60,970 bases of DNA from JBAZKV01 sp964443545. Its GTDB lineage: Bacteria > Margulisbacteria > WOR-1 > JAKLHX01 > JBAZKV01. The DNA lies in assembly GCA_964443545.1 (NCBI GenBank), contig CAYUCV010000002.1:1-60970 (forward strand), given 5' to 3'. The notes under the pieces were generated by a model. The model saw only the letters and a program-made list of their open reading frames with translations, did not search any database and was not told where the DNA came from. The position numbers and the translations under genes are program-made. Positions 41,094-49,544 of this stretch are shown one piece after another; position 1 is the first letter of the stretch; every line of letters starts with the position of its first letter.

Positions 41094-41708
41094 TCAGTAG
41101 CCGAGGGCTTTTAGCCTCAGCGCTTCCATTGTTTCGGCAAATCCCGCGGCGGGACGGTTGACCTTATAATACCCCTGGCCGAGGCCAAGGTGGAAAGCCG
41201 CGACATTTGAATCTATAGAGATGGCCTTTTTCATATGGTCTATGGCTTCATTCCATTTGTTCTGCTCGGCATAAATTATCGCCATATATCCCCAGGGCCA
41301 GGGGATCCCCGGCTCCAGAGCGGCTATGTTACGCATTTCCTGCAGGGCATATTCCTGGTAGCCTCCAAAATAGTAGGCAAAAGCCAGCCGGAACCTGGTC
41401 CTCCAGTCAGAGGGAGTTTTGCTGACCATCGGATAGTATCTTTCGATCAGTTTTCTAGCATAAGCGGTCTTATCCCCGGCCAGATCGGCGGTCTTTTTAA
41501 GCTGGTCCAGCCCCTCCTGGATCTTGTTCGTATAGGCATAGGTTATAGCAAGGTCAAAATGCGCATCCGGGGATGTCGGGTTAGCTGCCACGGCAGCCTC
41601 TTTTTTGGCTATCTCGCTCTTGAATTCTGTGGTCATGACCCAGGCAAACGAGGCAGAACAAAAGAACGCAAGAGCCAAGACAACAGCCGCTGATTTTCCG
41701 GTTTTCAT
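41094..41708 (-). CDS. exported tetratricopeptide-repeat protein
   Basis: 204 aa. Signal peptide: MKTGKSAAVVLALAFFCSAS-FAW. The mature protein has about four TPR units, for example PTSPDAHFDLAITYAYTNKI, WRTRFRLAFAYYFGGYQEYA, PWPWGYMAIIYAEQNKWNEA and SNVAAFHLGLGQGYYKVNRP. It should be periplasmic and act as a scaffold. Being first in an operon with the LptC-LptA fusion, it may help assemble or stabilise the Lpt bridge; that is inference. Its ATG is 8 nt from an extended -10 box. Confidence 0.85.
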   Translation of the reverse strand: MKTGKSAAVVLALAFFCSASFAWVMTTEFKSEIAKKEAAVAANPTSPDAHFDLAITYAYTNKIQEGLDQLKKTADLAGDKTAYARKLIERYYPMVSKTPSDWRTRFRLAFAYYFGGYQEYALQEMRNIAALEPGIPWPWGYMAIIYAEQNKWNEAIDHMKKAISIDSNVAAFHLGLGQGYYKVNRPAAGFAETMEALRLKALGY

Positions 41709-41716
41709 AGGGTATT

Positions 41717-41725
41717 ATTATAACA
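41717..41725 (-). promoter_or_regulatory. extended -10 promoter of TPR-lptCA-trxB, leaderless type
   Basis: The minus strand reads TGTTATAAT, ending 8 nt before the ATG at 41708. No ribosome site lies between. Confidence 0.65.
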
Positions 41726-41742
41726 TTAAAGAAAGGGGTCAA

Positions 41743-42342
41743 ATGAAAAAAGTCAGAACAATAAAAGCCCTGACAAAAGCATCTATAAGAGCAGCCGCCC
41801 GCAAAGCCGCAAAAGAGCTTAGGGCCGGCGGGCTTATCATATTCCCCACAGAAACGGTCTACGGCATCGGGGCAGATCCCCATAATCCCGAAGCCGTAAG
41901 AAGCCTGTTCAAGGCAAAAAAAAGGCCTCTTTCCAAGCCTTTCCAATTGCTTGTTGGTAACCTGCAGCAGGCAAAGAAAGCAGCCAAAAAGATCACTAAA
42001 GAGGCTGCGGCCCTGATGGCCTCCGACTGGCCGGGCCCTCTGACAATAGTTGTGGAGAAAAAAAAGCAGGTGCCGGATATCGTGACTTCTTGCCTTAAGA
42101 CCGTCGGGCTGCGCCTTCCTGACCATCCGGTCGCACTTGAAATAATAAAAGCCTTTAAAGGGCCTATCGCGGCCTCTTCTGCAAACCTTTCAGGCAAAAA
42201 ACCTCCGACGACCGCTCGGCAAGCCGTCCTCCAGATCAAAGACAAAGCGTCGCTGATCATCGATTCCGGAACAGCCGCAAAAGGAGTCCCCTCAAGGATA
42301 GTTGATGCTACAGGGAAGAAACTCAAGGTCCTTAGAAAATAA
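41743..42342 (+). CDS. L-threonylcarbamoyladenylate synthase (Sua5/YrdC/YwlC family)
   Basis: Makes threonylcarbamoyl-AMP for the t6A37 modification of tRNAs reading ANN codons. The ATG at 41743 follows AAGGGG and gives 199 aa, the short form without the C-terminal Sua5 domain. Motifs: IIFPTETVYGIGADP, KKRPLSKPFQLLV, WPGPLTIVVEKK, VGLRLPDHPVAL and PIAASSANLSGKKPPTT. The first 25 residues are Lys/Arg-rich. It diverges from the TPR gene over a 34-bp gap. Confidence 0.93.
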   Translation: MKKVRTIKALTKASIRAAARKAAKELRAGGLIIFPTETVYGIGADPHNPEAVRSLFKAKKRPLSKPFQLLVGNLQQAKKAAKKITKEAAALMASDWPGPLTIVVEKKKQVPDIVTSCLKTVGLRLPDHPVALEIIKAFKGPIAASSANLSGKKPPTTARQAVLQIKDKASLIIDSGTAAKGVPSRIVDATGKKLKVLRK

Positions 42343-42350
42343 GCCTGCTT

Positions 42351-43207
42351 TTAAGAGAGTATCTTTGAAGCTTCCCGGCAAAATTCTTCGAGATCCGCAA
42401 AAGACCCGAAAGTCGCAAGGTTATGGATGAGATGAATTTCCGCCTCGCAGGACGCTCCGAGCGACAAAAGGCGGGACTGCAGCCCAAGGGCTTCTTTAAG
42501 CAGAGCAAGGGTTTCTANNNNNNNNNNNNNNNNNNNNNNNNNNNNNNNNNNNNNNNNNNNNNNNNNNNNNNNNNNNNNNNNNNNNNNNNNNNNNNNNNNN
42601 NNNNNNNNNNNNNNNNNGACAAAAGGCGGGACTGCAGCCCAAGGGCTTCTTTAAGCAGAGCAAGGGTTTCTATATGCATGATGTCCGAAACCGTGCCATG
42701 CCCCATTCTAAGACGGTATACGGAAAACTCTCCGACTGTAAGAGGATCCCTGTAAGGCACCTTCATCGGGCCAAAGATCTCCCCAGTATCCTGATAGTAT
42801 GCGCCAAGCCCGCTTCCCCATACGGTATGAAGCAGATCACTGCTTTCATGAGGCTCCTCAGTACTTAAAAGTTGGGGATAATAGATATAGGACAAACCCC
42901 GCGGATAAAATCCCTCCACGTGCTCTTTAAGCACCGGAAGAGAAACAGGGCTCTCATCCCTTACGGCATTAAAGAACTGATAACAATTCCTGAACTCCGC
43001 ATCTGAGATCCCCTGGAACTTGAAATGACCGAACTGCTGGTCAGTTATTTTTATCAGCGCCCCCGAAATGGCGTTCATACACGCTGTCGAAAGATAGGTC
43101 GCTCCGGTGCGTTCGGGGCTGACCCTGAATAATTCGCGGCTTGCCAACAAAGCCGCCGAGACATTGCCGGATTTAATAATATCAAATACTCCGGACGGGC
43201 ATCTCAT
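42351..43207 (-). CDS. orphan protein, 233 aa once the false gap is removed
   Basis: The frame enters the 100-N gap at 42617, but the 55-mer before the gap duplicates the one after it. Joining the two gives a continuous frame ending …NLATFGSFADLEEFCREASKILS at the stop 42351-42353, so the gene is probably intact. The ATG at 43207 has GGAGG at spacing 5-6; an ATG four codons earlier is less likely. The protein has no signal peptide or membrane span. It is rich in short hydrophobic helices (FDIIKSGNVSAALLASRELF) and has a Tyr/Gly-rich centre (YPRGLSYIYYP, GSGLGAYYQDTG). I recognise no family. Confidence 0.7.
42518..42617. other. assembly gap (100 N) flanked by an identical 55-mer
   Basis: Bases 42463-42517 recur exactly at 42618-42672. 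As at 6546, this is a contig overlap and the gap is probably empty. Removing 155 bases restores the orphan gene's reading frame. Confidence 0.85.
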
Positions 43208-43264
43208 AGAAGCCTCCATGATAATTGTCAGTATTATTGCGCGTGGATTTCAGGACAAAAGGGG

Positions 43265-44470
43265 TTAAAAGCTCAAAGCCACCTCATACCACTGGGTAAC
43301 TACCACTTTACCCTGGTCGGGGTCATAGGCGCGCTTGGCATTGGCAATGACCTGCGTAAAGGGATTGACCTTATAGCCCAGTTTTGTGGTTATTATGGCG
43401 CCTTCTCTAAGGTCAAGGCTTCTTGCATCCACAAAGTTAGGCTGATAGTAACCTGCGGCGGCAAAATACTGACTTCCAAGGTTGGCCGAAGCCTCGGCCT
43501 TAAGGGCGCTGTTGCTGCCGTTGTAGCCTTCCAAAACCGCCCAGAATTTGGCGGTATTAAGAACATCCCCGGTCATGGATACTTTGTAGCCGTCCCTGCT
43601 GATACCGGCTGCTTCGTAAGAAACAATGTCGACCGGGTTGGTTTCATATTCCTCGTTGTAATATTCAGGGACAAAATCTTTGTCCAGATATCTTTTTTCG
43701 GCCTTAAAATTGAGCCTGGCAAGCGCAAGGTCATAGCCCGCAGAAATACCCGCAGAAAGGCCGCCCCCGTAATTGTTAAGTTTTGCGTACTCGGCAAATA
43801 GGACCGAGTTTAGGAAGAAAGGGGCCATTGCATCTACGCCCCAACCTGACTGGGAAGGGAACACTTTCTGGGTCCCGTCCGGCCTTATCTGGGTGATCCC
43901 GTCCGCGTCGCAGACAAAATACTGCCCGAAAGTAAGATACGGCAGGACCTGCTGGGTAGCCCTTGCGCCGTAAACCCTTGACCAGGTGCCCAGGACTTCA
44001 AGGCTGTAAATGTCTTTCTTGTAATAAGCTCTGAGTCCTGCCTGCTGGTCCGAAGGTATCAAACCTCCCTTTAGGACCGTTGTATAATTGCTCATCATAA
44101 GCCCGGCTCCGTATGTCACATTGCTGATAAGCCCGTACCTGGCGCCCCAATCCGTAGTAGCATATTCCAGGTATCTTACCACCATGTTGTCTATTCCCAC
44201 TTGATCTCCGTTGTATAAAGGCACATTTATGTCAAGTCCAATGCCCAGGGCGCCGTATTTGAAATCGGGCGTCCATCTAAACACAGGGGCCGAAACCCCT
44301 CCGTTATTAACGATACCAAAGCCTCCCGCATTGGCAAAGGTGCCTGCCATAAGCGGCCTGTTAAAATAAAAATTGTTATCAAGCGAAGTAGAGAACAAAT
44401 TCACCGGATCGGCCGCTTGCGCTGCTTGAATTAACCCCGCCAAAAGAATAACGGCCAACAGTTTATTCAT
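43265..44470 (-). CDS. outer-membrane beta-barrel (porin-like) protein
   Basis: 401 aa from the ATG at 44470 (GAGGGGAAG just before). The signal peptide is MNKLLAVILLAGLIQAAQA-ADP. The mature protein is built of amphipathic beta strands with aromatic girdle residues and many Gly/Asn turns. It ends WYEVALSF; a C-terminal Phe after alternating hydrophobics is the usual signal for the BAM insertion machinery. No SLH or plug domain is seen. I cannot assign a substrate. A tandem repeat lies just upstream of the start. Confidence 0.75.
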   Translation of the reverse strand: MNKLLAVILLAGLIQAAQAADPVNLFSTSLDNNFYFNRPLMAGTFANAGGFGIVNNGGVSAPVFRWTPDFKYGALGIGLDINVPLYNGDQVGIDNMVVRYLEYATTDWGARYGLISNVTYGAGLMMSNYTTVLKGGLIPSDQQAGLRAYYKKDIYSLEVLGTWSRVYGARATQQVLPYLTFGQYFVCDADGITQIRPDGTQKVFPSQSGWGVDAMAPFFLNSVLFAEYAKLNNYGGGLSAGISAGYDLALARLNFKAEKRYLDKDFVPEYYNEEYETNPVDIVSYEAAGISRDGYKVSMTGDVLNTAKFWAVLEGYNGSNSALKAEASANLGSQYFAAAGYYQPNFVDARSLDLREGAIITTKLGYKVNPFTQVIANAKRAYDPDQGKVVVTQWYEVALSF

Positions 44471-44490
44471 CTTCCCCTCTCCTCTTCTCA

Positions 44491-44553
44491 ATTTGTCATT
44501 GGAAATTGGTAATTGGTCATTGGAAATTGGTAATTTGACATTGGAAATTTCCC
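44491..44553. repeat. three tandem 21-bp repeats
   Basis: Units at 44491-44511, 44512-44532 and 44533-44553. The consensus contains GTCATTGGAAATTGGTAATT; the third unit is diverged at its end. They fill the gap between the purH stop and the porin start, within the presumed leader/promoter region of the porin. Confidence 0.8.
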
Positions 44554-44557
44554 CGCA

Positions 44558-46102
44558 TCAGTGTTTAAAGTGCCTTCTCCCCGTGAACAGCATGACCATC
44601 TTGTTCTTGTCAGCCGCTTTGATTACCTCTTCGTCCCTTATAGAGCCTCCGGGCTGTATTATAGCCGATATCCTGTGTTTTTTGGCAAGTTCCACCGAAT
44701 CGGCGAACGGGAAAAAACCGTCCGATGCCATAACAGCCCCAAAACAGGAGCTGCCCGCCATTTCCAGCGCTATATTTGCCGACCCCACCCGGTTGGGCTG
44801 CCCTGCTCCTATGCCCACGGTAGCGCCATTCTTGGCAAGGACTATCGCATTGGACTTGACGAACTTACTGATGCCCCAGGCAAAGAACAGATCTTCGATC
44901 TCCTTAAGGGAGGGCTGCTTTTTGGTGACCGTCCTGATGTCAGATATTGTGAGTTCTGCCCTGTCGGCTTCCTGAACAAGGAAACCTCCCGCCACTTTTT
45001 TAAAATCGTACCTTGTGCTGCGGTTAAAATCCGCCGGACATTTTACAAGGCGCAGGTTCTTTTTTTCGCAAAGCACTAAAAGGGCGGCTTTTGAAAACTC
45101 CGGGGCTATGATGACCTCTGCAAAAAGCTTGAACATTTCCCTAGCGGCAGCTTCGTCAACTTCCCTGTTGCAGGCGATTATCCCGCCATAAGCGGATACA
45201 GGATCGCACTTGAGCGCTTTTTGGTAGGCGTCCCTGACCGATCTTGAAGTGGCCACTCCGCAGGGATTATTGTGTTTTACGATGGCGACCGTCAGGTCGG
45301 CAAAGTAATTGACGATGCCATATGCTGCTTCCATGTCCAGGATGTTATTGAACGACAGTTCCTTGCCGTGGAGCTGCCTGATGTCAACCAGGCCTCTGCC
45401 CTCTGCCCTATAAAAAGCCGCCGGCTGATGGGGATTTTCTCCATAGCGCAGGTCCATCTCTTTTTCCAGTTTCAACATCATTTCCTTTGGAAAGGATTCG
45501 GTATCCTTGACCGGCGACAGATAGGCGCTGATAGCGGCGTCATATCTGCCGGTCAAAAGGAACGCCTCCCTCTGCAGTTCGATATTGGTAGCCAGGCTGA
45601 TCACGGAAGAATTGGAACCGAGCTCTTTCAGCAGCCTGTCGTACTGGTCCGGGCTGGTGACAACGGAAACATGCCTGTAATTTTTTGAGGCCGCTCTTAT
45701 CATGGCGGGGCCGCCGATATCGATGTTCTCTATGGCCTCTTCGTGGGTGAATTTTTTCCTGGCCACCACTTTTTCAAATGGATAGAGATTGATCACCACC
45801 ATGTCTATCTGAGGAATGCCGTATTTTGAGAGCATCTTCATGTGGGAGGGATCGTCCCTTAAAGCAAGAAGTCCGCCGTGGATCTTTGGATGAAGCGTCT
45901 TTACCCTTCCGTCCATCATTTCCGGGAATTTGGTTATTTTGCTGACCTCAATAACTTTGACGCCTGCTTTTTTGAGCTCCCTAAAGGTGCCCCCGCTGGC
46001 TATTATTTTGAACCCGTGCTTTTCAAGCCCCTTGGCAAACGGCTTGATCCCCTTTTTGTCGAACACGCTGATCAGAGCATACCTGGGCTGTTTCTTCTTC
46101 AT
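44558..46102 (-). CDS. purH: bifunctional AICAR transformylase / IMP cyclohydrolase
   Basis: Catalyses the last two steps to IMP. 514 aa. The N-terminal IMP cyclohydrolase domain has IIASGGTFRELKKAGV and MDGRVKTLHPKIHGGLLA. The transformylase domain has LRYGENPHQPAAFYR, IVKHNNPCGVAT (Lys-His pair) and the C-terminal GGSIRDEEVIKAADK and FTGRRHFKH. It overlaps purN by 4 nt. Confidence 0.97.
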   Translation of the reverse strand: MKKKQPRYALISVFDKKGIKPFAKGLEKHGFKIIASGGTFRELKKAGVKVIEVSKITKFPEMMDGRVKTLHPKIHGGLLALRDDPSHMKMLSKYGIPQIDMVVINLYPFEKVVARKKFTHEEAIENIDIGGPAMIRAASKNYRHVSVVTSPDQYDRLLKELGSNSSVISLATNIELQREAFLLTGRYDAAISAYLSPVKDTESFPKEMMLKLEKEMDLRYGENPHQPAAFYRAEGRGLVDIRQLHGKELSFNNILDMEAAYGIVNYFADLTVAIVKHNNPCGVATSRSVRDAYQKALKCDPVSAYGGIIACNREVDEAAAREMFKLFAEVIIAPEFSKAALLVLCEKKNLRLVKCPADFNRSTRYDFKKVAGGFLVQEADRAELTISDIRTVTKKQPSLKEIEDLFFAWGISKFVKSNAIVLAKNGATVGIGAGQPNRVGSANIALEMAGSSCFGAVMASDGFFPFADSVELAKKHRISAIIQPGGSIRDEEVIKAADKNKMVMLFTGRRHFKH

Positions 46103-46710
46103 TCCTTTATTATCACCTTTCTGTCTTTGATGTTGACCCTGCCTTCCGATATCAATTGTATCGCCTTTGGATACAGTTTGTGTTCTTCTGTAAGTATCCT
46201 GGTGGACAGAGAAGCTTCCGTATCACCGGGCAGCACCGGCACACCCTTTTGAAGGATTATCGGACCGGTATCACAGCCTTCGTCCACAAAATGGACCGTG
46301 CAGCCGGACTTTTTTACTCCTGCCTCAATAGCCTGCCTCTGAGCGTGAAGTCCCGGGAACTGCGGAAGCAGCGCCGGATGGATGTTTAGGATCTTCCATC
46401 TGTACTTTTTTATTATCTGCTCCCCCACTATCCTCATATAGCCGGCAAGGCAGATCAGATCGGGGTTGTAGGCATCTATTGTCTTAAGCAGCTGCGCTTC
46501 GTAGGCTTTTTTATCGGAATAATCCTTGTGGTTTACTACTACAGCAGGAACCCCGTGCTCTTTTGCTCTTTCAAGGCCCTGCACCCCAGGCTTGTTCGAG
46601 ATAACAGCCTTTATCTCTGCAGATACCAGGCCGCTTTCAATAGCATCTATTATTGCCTGTAGATTTGAACCCCGGCCGGAGATGAGGATAACAAGATTTA
46701 TTTTTCTCAC
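46099..46710 (-). CDS. purN: phosphoribosylglycinamide formyltransferase
   Basis: Transfers formyl from 10-formyl-THF to GAR. The GTG at 46710 gives 203 aa beginning with the family N-terminus (V)RKINLVILISGRGSNLQAI. The long upstream frame overlaps another gene and is not real. Catalytic Asn, His and Asp are in LNIHPALLPQFPG and VDEGCDTGPII. The GTG is 9 nt after TGCTATAAT, so the mRNA should be almost leaderless. First gene of purN-purH. Confidence 0.94.
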   Translation of the reverse strand: MRKINLVILISGRGSNLQAIIDAIESGLVSAEIKAVISNKPGVQGLERAKEHGVPAVVVNHKDYSDKKAYEAQLLKTIDAYNPDLICLAGYMRIVGEQIIKKYRWKILNIHPALLPQFPGLHAQRQAIEAGVKKSGCTVHFVDEGCDTGPIILQKGVPVLPGDTEASLSTRILTEEHKLYPKAIQLISEGRVNIKDRKVIIKE

Positions 46711-46719
46711 CGCATTTGA

Positions 46720-46728
46720 ATTATAGCA
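46720..46728 (-). promoter_or_regulatory. extended -10 promoter of purN-purH, near-leaderless
   Basis: The minus strand reads TGCTATAAT (within TATGCTATAAT, the same 11-mer as at trpD and rpmE), ending 9 nt before the GTG. Confidence 0.65.
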
Positions 46729-46804
46729 TACCGAAATCAGACTCCAGATCTTACGATATATAGGTAAGAGGGGGTAAGAGGACGGTAAAGAAAGGAGAAC
46801 GAAG

Positions 46805-47270
46805 ATGGCAGAAGTATCAAGAGCTGAATTGAACAGACAAATGGCGGCAGCAAGAGCACAGGGACAAAGGAATAACACCATAACAAGAAGATGGGAAACA
46901 GCCTGTCAGTTCGTTAAGTTCATTGCAATGGCCCCTCTTTTTCCGCTTACTTTGACGGGCTGCGCAGGAGCTGTGCCTGCATCAGGAACCGCGCCGGCAC
47001 CGCAATCAAGGCTTGCCATAGATCAGAGTGGCAATGTTCATGTTTTTGTCGGGAACAAGGAAAGGATCATCTGTAAGGAGCCGGNNNNNNNNNNNNNNNN
47101 NNNNNNNNNNNNNNNNNNNNNNNNNNNNNNNNNNNNNNNNNNNNNNNNNNNNNNNNNNNNNNNNNNNNNNNNNNNNNNNNNNNNCCCAGGGCATCATTTA
47201 TTCTTATGTGGTAAATGACATCACCGGCCAGAGCCCTATAGCTCAAGGCGGAGGAACGATAGTCTACTGA
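46805..47270 (+). CDS. lipoprotein-like protein broken by an assembly gap
   Basis: The start ATG follows AAAGGAGAA. The first 47 residues are unusual: a hydrophilic, Arg/Ala/Gln-rich stretch (MAEVSRAELNRQMAAARAQG…), then a hydrophobic segment (FIAMAPLFPLTLTGC) ending in a good lipobox LTGC. After that comes an Ala/Pro linker and RLAIDQSGNVHVFVGNKERI before the gap. After the gap one frame reads GIIYSYVVNDITGQSPIAQ… and stops at 47268-47270; it is in a different phase only because the N-run length is nominal. No duplicated 55-mer flanks this gap, so real sequence is missing. Function unknown. Confidence 0.55.
47085..47184. other. assembly gap (100 N), true missing sequence
   Basis: Unlike the other two gaps, the flanks share no repeat. 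The real length is unknown, and the reading frame across it cannot be trusted. Confidence 0.85.
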
Positions 47271-47286
47271 TCCTTTCACGTTAACT

Positions 47287-47316
47287 AAAAGGGCGTCCTT
47301 ACCAGGCGCCTTTTTT
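47287..47316 (+). terminator. intrinsic terminator after the gapped lipoprotein gene
   Basis: AAAAGGGCG pairs (with one bulge) with CGCCTTTT across an 11-nt loop, ending in TTTTTT. It lies 17 nt after the stop codon. Confidence 0.55.
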
Positions 47317-47337
47317 GTTGCACCAGAATGCTCTAAG

Positions 47338-47346
47338 TGATATTAT
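47338..47346 (+). promoter_or_regulatory. extended -10 promoter of thrC, leaderless type
   Basis: TGATATTAT ends 6 nt before the thrC ATG at 47353. No ribosome site is visible. It follows the terminator at 47287-47316. Confidence 0.6.
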
Positions 47347-47352
47347 TTCTTT

Positions 47353-48396
47353 ATGATCTACAAAGGCCTTATAGAAAAATACAAACAGTATCTTCCAGTC
47401 ACGGACAAAACTCCGGTTATTTCTTTTTTTGAAGGCAACACTCCTCTGCTATTCGCAAAAAGGCTCAGCGAAAAGACCGGGCTTAAGGTCTATTTGAAAT
47501 ACGAGGGTGCAAACCCCACAGGCTCTTTTAAGGACCGCGGAATGACAATGGCTATCAGCAAAGCAGTTGAAAAAGGTTTTAAGGCGGTTGCCTGCGCCTC
47601 AACGGGAAATACTTCAGCATCTGCAGCCGCCTACAGCGCAAAAGCCGGGCTCGACTGTATCGTTGTGATCCCGGGAGGAAAGATAGCTCTCGGCAAACTG
47701 GCTCAGGCCCTGATGCACGGGGCAAAGGTTTTTGCCATCGACGGAAATTTTGATAAAGCTCTTGAAGTGATAAGGGAACTGTGCTCAAACTACCCAGTTG
47801 AACTGGTCAACTCAATTAACCCTTATAGGATAGAGGGGCAAAAGACGGCCGCTTTTGAGATCTGCGATTTTCTCGGCTCTGCTCCGGACTATCAGTGCAT
47901 GCCGGTGGGAAATGCCGGCAACATTACCGCCTATTGGAAAGGCTATAAGGAATACAGGGATAGAGGAAAAATAAAGGCTCTGCCAAAGATGCTGGGCTTT
48001 CAGGCGGAGGGCTCTGCCCCGATAGTGCTGGGACATCCTGTGGAAAAACCTGAGACCGTGGCCACAGCAATAAGGATCGGAAATCCGGCCAGCTGGGACA
48101 GCGCCGTTAATGCGGCAAAAGAATCGGAAGGCTCTATCAGAATAGTGACCGACGAAGAGATACTGGATGCTTATAAACTTTTGGCATCGACCGAGGGAGT
48201 TTTTTGTGAGCCGGCTTCTGCCGCCTCCATAGCAGGTCTTTTGAGGTACGGCAAAGAGATCCCGAAAGGCGCAACAGTTGCCTGTATCCTTACCGGGCAC
48301 GGTTTGAAAGATCCCGATAACGCCGTCAAAAAGGGCAGCGCCCTCATAAAAGCGCCTGCCAGCGCCAAAGAGATCGCAAAACTGCTGGGATACTGA
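47353..48396 (+). CDS. thrC: threonine synthase
   Basis: PLP enzyme making threonine from O-phosphohomoserine. 347 aa, the compact class. The PLP Lys is in NPTGSFKDRGMTMAI. The phosphate loop is PVGNAGNITAYW, and ASTGNTSASAAAYSAKAGL and GVFCEPASAASIAGL are family segments. It is first in a run with the DUF362 protein (1-nt overlap) and an LpxB-like gene. Confidence 0.95.
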   Translation: MIYKGLIEKYKQYLPVTDKTPVISFFEGNTPLLFAKRLSEKTGLKVYLKYEGANPTGSFKDRGMTMAISKAVEKGFKAVACASTGNTSASAAAYSAKAGLDCIVVIPGGKIALGKLAQALMHGAKVFAIDGNFDKALEVIRELCSNYPVELVNSINPYRIEGQKTAAFEICDFLGSAPDYQCMPVGNAGNITAYWKGYKEYRDRGKIKALPKMLGFQAEGSAPIVLGHPVEKPETVATAIRIGNPASWDSAVNAAKESEGSIRIVTDEEILDAYKLLASTEGVFCEPASAASIAGLLRYGKEIPKGATVACILTGHGLKDPDNAVKKGSALIKAPASAKEIAKLLGY

Positions 48397-49544
48397 TGTC
48401 TGTTGTTTCTATAGTACGCTGCAACTCCTACATTGAATCCGAGGTCGAAAGAGCCGTTAAAGAAGCCGTTGACCTTATCGGAGGCATCTCTTCCTTTGTC
48501 AGTCCCGGCCAAAAAGTTCTCCTAAAAGTAAATGCGCTGATGGCAAGCGCGCCAGAAACCGCCTGCCCCACTCACCCCGCCATGGTAAGTGCCGCGGCAA
48601 AACTCGTTCTGGACCTCGGAGCCATACCCGTTATCGGCGACAGTCCGGGAGGTTCAAAAACAGTTTTTGATAATGTTTTCGAGACCTGCGGCTACAATAA
48701 AGTTGCTAAGGACCTAAATATAAAGACCCAGGACCTGAAAAAACTCCCTGTTAAGCAGGTCAATATCAAGCTCAGAAAAAAAACGATAAGCGTTCCCGTG
48801 GCAGACCTTTACAAAAGCTTTGATCTGGTCATAAATTTGCCCAAGTTCAAAACACATATCCTGACCGTTACCACCGGGGCGGTAAAGAATATGTTCGGCT
48901 CTGTCCCCGGGTTCTATAAGTCCAGGCTCCACTTTATCGCGCCGGGCATTGATGATTTTGCCTATGTACTGCTGGAAGTATACAAAAGCACTCTGCCCGC
49001 CCTTACCATAATGGATGCGGTGGAATCGATGGAAGGCAACGGACCCTCCGGCGGAAGCGCGGTTAAGACTTGCGCTGTCTTTGCTTCTGACAGCGGTCTT
49101 GCGCTTGACATTGTATCTGGGCGCTGTGCGGGCTTTGAAACAGTGGAACTTCCGGTGCTTGAGGCCGCCAAAAGAGCAGGCCTTAGCACTGAATTCTCCA
49201 ACATCAGGACCGTCGGGACACAAAATTCAAAAGGCCTCTTTGGCAGGTTCAAAAAACCGGTCAGTGTCTACAGGCTTACAAAAAGAGTGCCTTCTGTACT
49301 GATAGACGGGTTTGGCTTGATATTAAGAAACATCAAGAACCTGCCGCAGATCGATAAAAAAAAGTGTATCGCCTGCCGGACCTGCGCCGTCAGCTGCCCG
49401 GCCAAATGCATTACTATTGTAAAAGACGCCAGATATGATATAGACTATAACAAATGTGTGGCGTGCTTCTGCTGCCACGAATTGTGCCCGGAAAAGGCAG
49501 TGAGGATAAAAAAGAGCCTGCTGGCGCGCATTTTATCGTTATGA
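48396..49544 (+). CDS. DUF362 protein with two [4Fe-4S] ferredoxin motifs
   Basis: 382 aa. The DUF362 domain (about 1-290) contains KVLLKVNALMASAPETACPTHP, GDSPGG and NLPKFKTHILTVTTGAVKNMFG. Two ferredoxin clusters close the protein: CIACRTCAVSC-PAKC and CVACFCCHELC-PEKA, with eight cysteines in C-x2-C-x2-C-x3-C order. It is probably a cytoplasmic iron-sulfur electron-transfer or redox enzyme; DUF362 has no settled reaction. It overlaps thrC by 1 nt and the LpxB-like gene by 4 nt. Confidence 0.88.
   Translation: MSVVSIVRCNSYIESEVERAVKEAVDLIGGISSFVSPGQKVLLKVNALMASAPETACPTHPAMVSAAAKLVLDLGAIPVIGDSPGGSKTVFDNVFETCGYNKVAKDLNIKTQDLKKLPVKQVNIKLRKKTISVPVADLYKSFDLVINLPKFKTHILTVTTGAVKNMFGSVPGFYKSRLHFIAPGIDDFAYVLLEVYKSTLPALTIMDAVESMEGNGPSGGSAVKTCAVFASDSGLALDIVSGRCAGFETVELPVLEAAKRAGLSTEFSNIRTVGTQNSKGLFGRFKKPVSVYRLTKRVPSVLIDGFGLILRNIKNLPQIDKKKCIACRTCAVSCPAKCITIVKDARYDIDYNKCVACFCCHELCPEKAVRIKKSLLARILSL

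Noticed and set aside
44493..44975. Plus-strand frame of 160 codons starting in the tandem repeat
   Set aside because: It is antisense to purH and its first residues are only the 21-bp repeat.
46711..46881. N-terminal extension of PurN
   Set aside because: It crosses the purN promoter and overlaps the neighbouring divergent gene; the family N-terminus starts at the GTG at 46710.
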